Positions 58,491-64,000 of a stretch of 64,000 nt of DNA are shown one piece after another (position 1 is the first letter of the stretch; every line of letters begins with the position of its first letter). The stretch is from contig OX335655.1 of NCBI GenBank assembly GCA_946894095.1, positions 12,648,001-12,712,000 on the forward strand, in the 5' to 3' direction. The DNA comes from Incurvaria masculella. Taxonomy: Eukaryota > Arthropoda > Insecta > Lepidoptera > Incurvariidae. A program made the translations under genes and the position numbers. The notes beneath the pieces were generated by a model. It was given only the letters and a program-made list of their open reading frames with translations, ran no database searches and was not told where the DNA came from.

Positions 58491-59749
58491 ATGTCAAAAA
58501 TATTATTCTCATACGAAAGGTTATGCCACAAAATTTTAAATATTGCATTTTTATTTGTTTCGTGTATCGATCTTTTTAAAGTATTCTTGAGGCATGAGCA
58601 CGTATACACTTTTCCATTCAGGAAAATTTAAAGGGATCTGCCGTGCCCTCAGATCCCTTCAATCTCAAATAGCTATTTATGATCTCACGATCTGGGACAT
58701 GCGAGCCAGATGCCAATATTTCCCCCCGAGATCATATGTCAGTTCGCGGAACTGAGACCATTTCAGTTGCCAATAGAGAATGTAGATGCATTGCCGAACA
58801 GTACGGTTGATGCATCACAGCTGGGCTTGCACTTGACCCGTATGGTGTGATGCAACAGCGTCCGGGGATTCCCGTAGTGCATGTTAGACATCCATTCCTG
58901 GCACCATCTGGCACAACAATAGATTATGCTGATCCACGTGTCGCTATAGTTTTACACCTTTTGATTGTGGTTATTATTACGACGTTACAGTTTCGCTGTA
59001 ACTTTCCCGTAACTTATCCTATTCTTTAAGCCCTCACTGAATTTACTTCCTTCTTTTAACGCTTATCTCTAATTGCTTATTTTGCTTTCCAGTCATTTTT
59101 TGGCGAATCTTCGATCGATTGACTGTTCCGATATGCTATGAAGGTTTATCGATGAGTTTGATTTCCAATGATGATTGTCATCTCCAATACAATCGGACTG
59201 TTCCGCTTTATTCTTTACAAGCATTCCAATACTAGCTGATAGTTTGGCTTTCCAATAATTACTGCTTTCTTCAATCCTTATTATTTCACTTTCCAGTAAT
59301 AACGCTCATCTTCGAATAAAAATTACACTCATTTCCTATCCTAACCGAAAGTTTTTAGTTTTCAGTCTTCGATCCTTAATATTTCTCCTTCCTTATGGCG
59401 AGTCCTATTCGATCAATAATAATGGTCACGAATCAGTTCAATAATATACATTTATACACTAATTATACAGGTTTTACAATAAATATAAAATAATAATAAA
59501 TTGATGAAGACTACATACAAGATGCTTAAATTGTCACATCAAAAAATAATTCAAGTAAATTATAAATAAAAATATATCCAGTTATAAAATATCTAGATCA
59601 ACATCTAAATATGATGCCAGATAAATTAAAAATATCCTTGTTTGTGCAATGCATATGAATTGCATTATGAAGTGAAAATCGATATCAAACATTATTCCCA
59701 GGTTACCCCCTTTACTCTCGTAGCCTCAAGCTAACTTAACCTAACCCAA

Positions 59750-60050
59750 CGAACGTTATGATATTAGCCAAATACACCATATTTCCGAAGGAATTTGGTG
59801 CCATTCCAGACTTCGACCATAGTTTCATCCAAGGCGGTGGTACTAACTTGGTCTGGCTTAGCCCTACCACGTAGCAGGGGAATGGTTCCTACTCCCAACC
59901 ATGGTACTGCTTGCATTCGTAACGAAATGCATTTATCCAACGGAGAAAGAGAAAGAAAGTGGTGCATGGCCGGGGCGAGTATTTGAACCCAGACCTCTCG
60001 TATGAAAGGCAAGTTCTCTAGTCTAGGGGCTACGAGCTGTACACGATTTT
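59750..60050 (-). repeat. SINE W, reverse copy with tRNA-like head
   Basis: On the minus strand the head reads GTAGCCCCTAGACTAGAGAA (A-box region), then GTCTGGGTTCAAATACTCGC (B box) and CATGCACCACTTTCTTTCTC. This is the clearest evidence that the family is tRNA-derived. The 3' end is truncated at about 59750. Confidence 0.65.
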
Positions 60051-60051
60051 T

Positions 60052-60337
60052 TTTTATGCGACCTGACATGGATGGCTAATACTACACAACTACCGTTATG
60101 ATATTAGCCCAATACACCACATTCCCGAAGGAATTTGGTGCCATGCCAGGACCTTCCCTTTATGAGCACGGCTACAATGAACTGGATGGAAAACACGGAC
60201 AATTTAATTGCCGCTTCGACCATCTTTTCATTCAATGCGATGGTACCAACCCGGGCGGGCTTAAACCCTACCACCTAGTAGGAGAAGGGGACCTACAGTT
60301 TTACATGGATTCCGAACCATGGAGCAGCTCGCATTAG
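60052..60337 (-). repeat. SINE W, reverse copy with A tail
   Basis: It starts at a T8 tract (A tail on the minus strand), then ATGCGACCTGACATGGATGG and so on to GGAGCAGCTCGCATTAGTG. It lies end to end with the previous copy. Confidence 0.6.
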
Positions 60338-60576
60338 TGAATACTAATACTTCATATTATGATATTATGTACTTTATCTTTATACAGTAAAATCAATGAC
60401 ATATTATCAGTTATCAGTAAACAGTTGATACAATGATACAAAAACATCATTGCAGCGATCGCAATGTGAGTGCAGTCGCAAAGGTCAAGGGATACCGGAA
60501 GGTTCTTGTCGCACGAGAAAATGTCTTCTGGTCTCGTATTCGCACGAATGTCTAGAAAAACAGACAATTTGAATTT

Positions 60577-61110
60577 TACCCGGCGGGCTCAACTCATTTG
60601 CGAGCACGGTACAAAACCGTGCTGTTGCGCTCTGGGACCTTCTCTGTTTCAAAGAATAAGACAGGCTCCGTGTTGAGGAAGATGCAACCTGTCCACAAAA
60701 AAGACAATGTGCATAGTGTATGATTTGGTAAGACTTACGAAAATGTTAATTTCAAAACGACTTATAGCTAAAAGTAAACCACGACCGCTGTAGTCAAAAA
60801 TCTAACTAAAACCAAATAGATTATAAATCTTGATTAAATAAGCTATGTCTGATGACTAATCTTTTTAAGATGTTCTTACTTTATCATTGCGTAATTCACC
60901 TCCAAAGTTATTGTATAAAACGCGCGAAAAATCCGAACTTTCGGACGTTATAACTTGGAAACCATACACAATTTTACAATGCCAATAGTCATCAGACATC
61001 TAGTTCAATCAAATAAAGCTATTTTGAGTAAAATTTTGGATCTCTGACAAGTAATATAGGCGTGATCTTCTTTCCCCTTTTGTATGGGGAGATGAGCGGG
61101 TTGGGTCATT
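60577..61110 (+). repeat. M1 MITE, third copy, ends eroded
   Basis: The interior is nearly the same as 35320-35866 (CGTGCTGTTGCGCTCTGGGA, GTAAACCACGACCGCTGTAG). The left TTAAGGTGG is missing and the right end reads GGGTTGGGTCATTGAA, so both TTAA borders are lost. Confidence 0.7.
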
Positions 61111-61652
61111 GAACGTGGAAATATCAATATTGTTAAAAAAATTTACTTACATTAGTGACTGTAGGCAGTGGCCAAGAACTATAGAAAAGGGAATGGACGT
61201 GATTCATAAAAAAAATTACCACACTATTTAATGTACGTTACTCCCACTGTTATTATAAATAGGATTGTTTTTTAATGTTTCTAATTTAATCACGCCATGT
61301 CGGCTGAACCGAATTTGAATTTGAAATGTCGGGATACGCCTTTCGAGCCAGCCGTTTTTATCCATGAAATATTTCAGCATCACATCAGTTCAAAACGAGA
61401 TTGCTCCGAACCGAAGCCGTACTCAGCTAGTTATCAATAAAAATAAAAATGATCACTGCTCGGAACACTGAGGAAATCAGAATCCGACTTGAACTTTACT
61501 TTTTTTATAATAATAATAGGATAGGCAGAGATTTAAATCTTTTTTGTTGAAACCACATTCTGATGACACAAAAGTATGCTGAAGAAGTGCCCCTGCCACT
61601 TGCCTAATCCCAAAAAAAACCGCCCGCCCACAAAATGCCGACGCATTGTCCA

Positions 61653-61962
61653 TTAAAAAACAGGCCAAGTGCGAGTCGGACTCGCACACGAAGGGTTCCG
61701 TACCATCGTACAAGATTTAACACAAAAAATCAGGTTTTTTTGTACGCACAAAAAACCTTTCATTTTGATTATTTTTAAATTTTACCTATTTGTTGTTATA
61801 GCGGCAAAATAAATACACACTCTGTGAAAATTGCAACTGCCGACCTATAACGGTTCATGAGATACCGAGTGAGATACAGCCCTGTGACAGACGGCCGGAC
61901 GGACAGCGGAGGCTTAGTAATAGGGTTCCGTTGGCACCCTTTGGGTACGGAACCCTAAAAAA
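61653..61962 (+). repeat. HINE-like element, minimal ACGG tract
   Basis: AAAAAACAGGCCAAGTGCGA to GTACGGAACCCTAAAAA. The tract is only two units (GACGGCCGGACGGACAG). GATAC...GAGATAC is duplicated just before it. Confidence 0.7.
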
Positions 61963-62099
61963 GGATAGCATTTCTTTGGTGTCCAATAGAGCCAAGATGT
62001 CGATGTTGTCACCGGCGCTTCCGTTTCGATCCGGTTGCTGGCGGTAGACCGACCGCGGCTTGCATCAGTTCAACTCATTGATAAAGATAGAAAGGGGGT

Positions 62100-62815
62100 C
62101 GCCTTGGTCACCGAATAAATAACTAACGTAACAGAAGCGACACTTGTACATATTTCTATGCGTGTGCTATCGGCTATGTGTGCGTGGTGCGTGGGTGCGC
62201 GGAGTGCGCGGGGCGAGTCCGCATCTTCCCAGGAATACTGCGTTCAAAGGTTGTCACTGACTGTGCAACCTCGCGTTAGTTTGGTACTCTCCGAGTCATT
62301 TATTATTACAACGTGCATAGTCGACCAACGTGGTGATTTTTTGGAGTGGTTGTGTGTGTGTTTTTTCTTCATTTTAAGTAATGGGGGAAACTTATAAGCT
62401 TTAAAGTTAAAGCTTTTAAGATGAAAAAGCGGAATTATAAAGTATTTGTTAACCCCTGAATGTACTTAATATTTGATCCATCATTTATATGACTAATGTA
62501 CTTTAACATAGCTTAAAAATAATGTTTATGTTCTTATAATGTGAGCCATGTATAAAAAGTTTATTGTTAAAAGTTAAACGAATGATGATGTAAACATGTG
62601 TTGAAAAAAGAACATACAATAAATAATAATCATTTCGTACAGTCTGGTTTATTTTAATATCCCCATTGTGTCGAGTGATAACCCTCGCGATGTTTCGTAG
62701 CGCGCCGCGCTCCGCCGCTGCGCCGACGGTGAATCTCACACAGACGAGGAGTGTCGACGGCGTGCCTTGGTGCTCGCTACTCCCGCGCGCGCCGCCGCTC
62801 GTCTATTATTCCGGG
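62100..62815. other. GC-rich patches, possible CpG-rich promoter; no gene assigned
   Basis: Positions 62155-62235 and 62685-62815 are clearly richer in G, C and CpG than the surroundings (GCGCGCCGCGCTCCGCCGCT). Such patches can mark insect promoters or foreign elements. I could not connect them to an exon. Confidence 0.25.
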
Positions 62816-63375
62816 AGGTCACGACATTTTTGGTCACGATAAGGTAAATCTGGGTTCTGGGTGGCTGAATCTGGGTTCACATGTAAGAGACCAACCCTCT
62901 GATGCTAAATATGTCGGTCGGCCTGTGCCAAGTGGTTGCGTTATCTAGATTGGCTACATAAAATAGATGTTGGTATGTACCTGCTGATGAATATATTGAT
63001 TGTCTAGAAACATTGATACCTATTAATTATACAACAAAAACCAGTCGGTTTTTTAATTAAATACTTACATATACCTAAAGTTATATCTGTAACCTAAATC
63101 GCCTATAACTACGAAACGCAAACAGAGATTTGTTCAGTTTTGGTATTGCTAGGAAAGTATGTACTGATACTTTCATGCTTCGTTATTTGCGCCCATTTAC
63201 CTTATCATATCTATTTTTTGTCACCATAACTACTTTTTCAGGCGCCTTATGAACGTAACGCAACCACTTGGCACAGGCAGACTGACACATTTAGGTTCAG
63301 AGGGTTGGTCTTTATCCTGTGAACCCAGTTTCAGCCATTTACGTTATCGTTACCATTTTTGTCGCGAGCTCCTAG
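62815..63375. repeat. Fold-back element FB2 with about 120-bp inverted arms
   Basis: The left arm (62815-62945) contains GGGTTCACATGTAAGAGACC and GTGCCAAGTGGTTGCGTTA. The right arm (63245-63375) contains their complements: GTAACGCAACCACTTGGCAC and GTCTTTATCCTGTGAACCC. The outermost motif GACATTTTTGGTCACGATAA pairs with TTATCGTTACCATTTTTGTC, and a third copy of that motif is inside at 63197-63232. Confidence 0.65.
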
Positions 63376-63479
63376 TCTATATACATACGGCTGACTTGGA
63401 CACGACGCGCTACAACCAACCATCTACCACTCCAACGAGCCACCAAACGACTACACTATCTTGCTAAAGCAAACCCATA

Positions 63480-63715
63480 ACCAAGAACGTCTTTAAACGT
63501 TCTTGCTCATCATGCGTTATGCCCATGACAAACTGTACCGGGTTGGTACCACCGCACTATGGTTGAAGCGGCAATGAAAAATTGTGCTCATAAAGCGAAG
63601 ATCCTGGTATGCCACCAGATTACTTCGGAAAAGCGGGTTGTTGGGCTAATATCATAATGGTAGTTGTGTGGTATTAGCCATCCATATCGGGTTTCATAAA
63701 AAAAATAATTCTTGC
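63480..63715 (+). repeat. SINE W, forward copy with A tail
   Basis: CCGGGTTGGTACCACCGCAC, GGGCTAATATCATAATGGTA and GTATTAGCCATCCATATCGG are followed by TTTCATAAAAAAAATAA, an A tail. It shows the full 3' half of the family. Confidence 0.6.
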
Positions 63716-64000
63716 ATGTGAAAATATCAAAAGGTTATGTGAAGATGATCACATTTCCGTAGGAACTAGGTGCAGTCTTCCCACATGGCTAATCAGCAAT
63801 AACTCCTTTATCTTCCCGTCTTCTAGACTACTAGAACATGCATTGAATATAATTTATTATTTGCCTGTAAAAACCTCAGACTACTGCTCCTAACAGTGAG
63901 AATATTTTGTATTATCAAAGAAATTCCTTCATTCAAGCCCTGCAGCATGTGTTATGCCCATTATATGCATGAAGTAATTCTGCCCTCCTTATTCAAAAGC

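Larger units (their letters stand above)
47759..64000. other. Region upstream of gene D; repeats only, no complete gene seen
   Basis: I could not find a further P450 exon or any other convincing coding gene. The stretches 53200-55140, 57000-57400, 58500-59740 and 61100-61650 hold short accidental open frames and AT-rich sequence. Recognised repeats inside the region are listed separately. Confidence 0.5.

Noticed and set aside
58732..59029. Overlapping 60-codon frames on both strands near 58.7-59.0 kb
   Set aside because: No motif, no splice context and no second copy; probably accidental.
62158..62397. 79-residue frame in a GC-rich patch
   Set aside because: Cys/Val/Trp composition comes from GTG/TGC-rich DNA and there is no exon signal; kept only as a GC-rich patch.

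Overview
This window looks like nuclear DNA from a moth or butterfly (Lepidoptera). It is AT-rich, has short introns with GT/AG borders, and is packed with SINEs, TTAA-flanked MITEs, LINE 3' ends and microsatellite-bearing elements. Its only recognisable host genes are a tandem array of CYP9-family cytochrome P450 genes. The order is inferred from gene family and repeat style; no species can be named.

Layout. All four P450 genes lie on the minus strand, so transcription runs from right to left. Gene D (42770-47758), gene C (23445-33537) and gene B (12163-18632) are each complete. Each has ten coding exons of identical lengths (209, 164, 141, 206, 136, 93, 219, 98, 169 and 167 nt) and encodes 533 residues with the heme-binding cysteine. 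Gene A (5963-10052) shows only exons 1-4. Its other six exons are absent from the window, and an RTE-type LINE (about 600-4760) occupies the place where the gene would continue. Each gene has a conserved block 0.4-1.2 kb upstream of its ATG that looks like a non-coding first exon plus core promoter. 3' and 5' flanks are also recognisably shared, so the array arose by duplication of units larger than the coding region.

The last two exons of B and D and the intron between them (about 650 bp) are almost identical, although the rest of the two genes has diverged. This points to recent gene conversion. Gene C has the same intron expanded to 5.5 kb by an insertion of about 4.85 kb. That insertion is bounded by a 12-bp direct repeat and ends in a perfect 42-bp-arm palindrome.

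The intergenic DNA (10.1-12.2, 18.6-23.4, 33.5-42.8 and 47.8-64 kb) is mostly repeats: a tRNA-derived SINE, three different TTAA-bounded MITEs, a Helentron/HINE-like element with an expandable ACGG tract, a long CATC-tailed element in head-to-tail arrays, and two fold-back elements near the right end. No complete host gene is visible from 47.8 to 64 kb. The P450 enzymes would sit in the endoplasmic reticulum membrane and act on plant or xenobiotic compounds; substrates cannot be read from the sequence. No clearly new biological system is evident. The best leads are the conversion tract, the palindrome-ended insertion and the shared promoter block.
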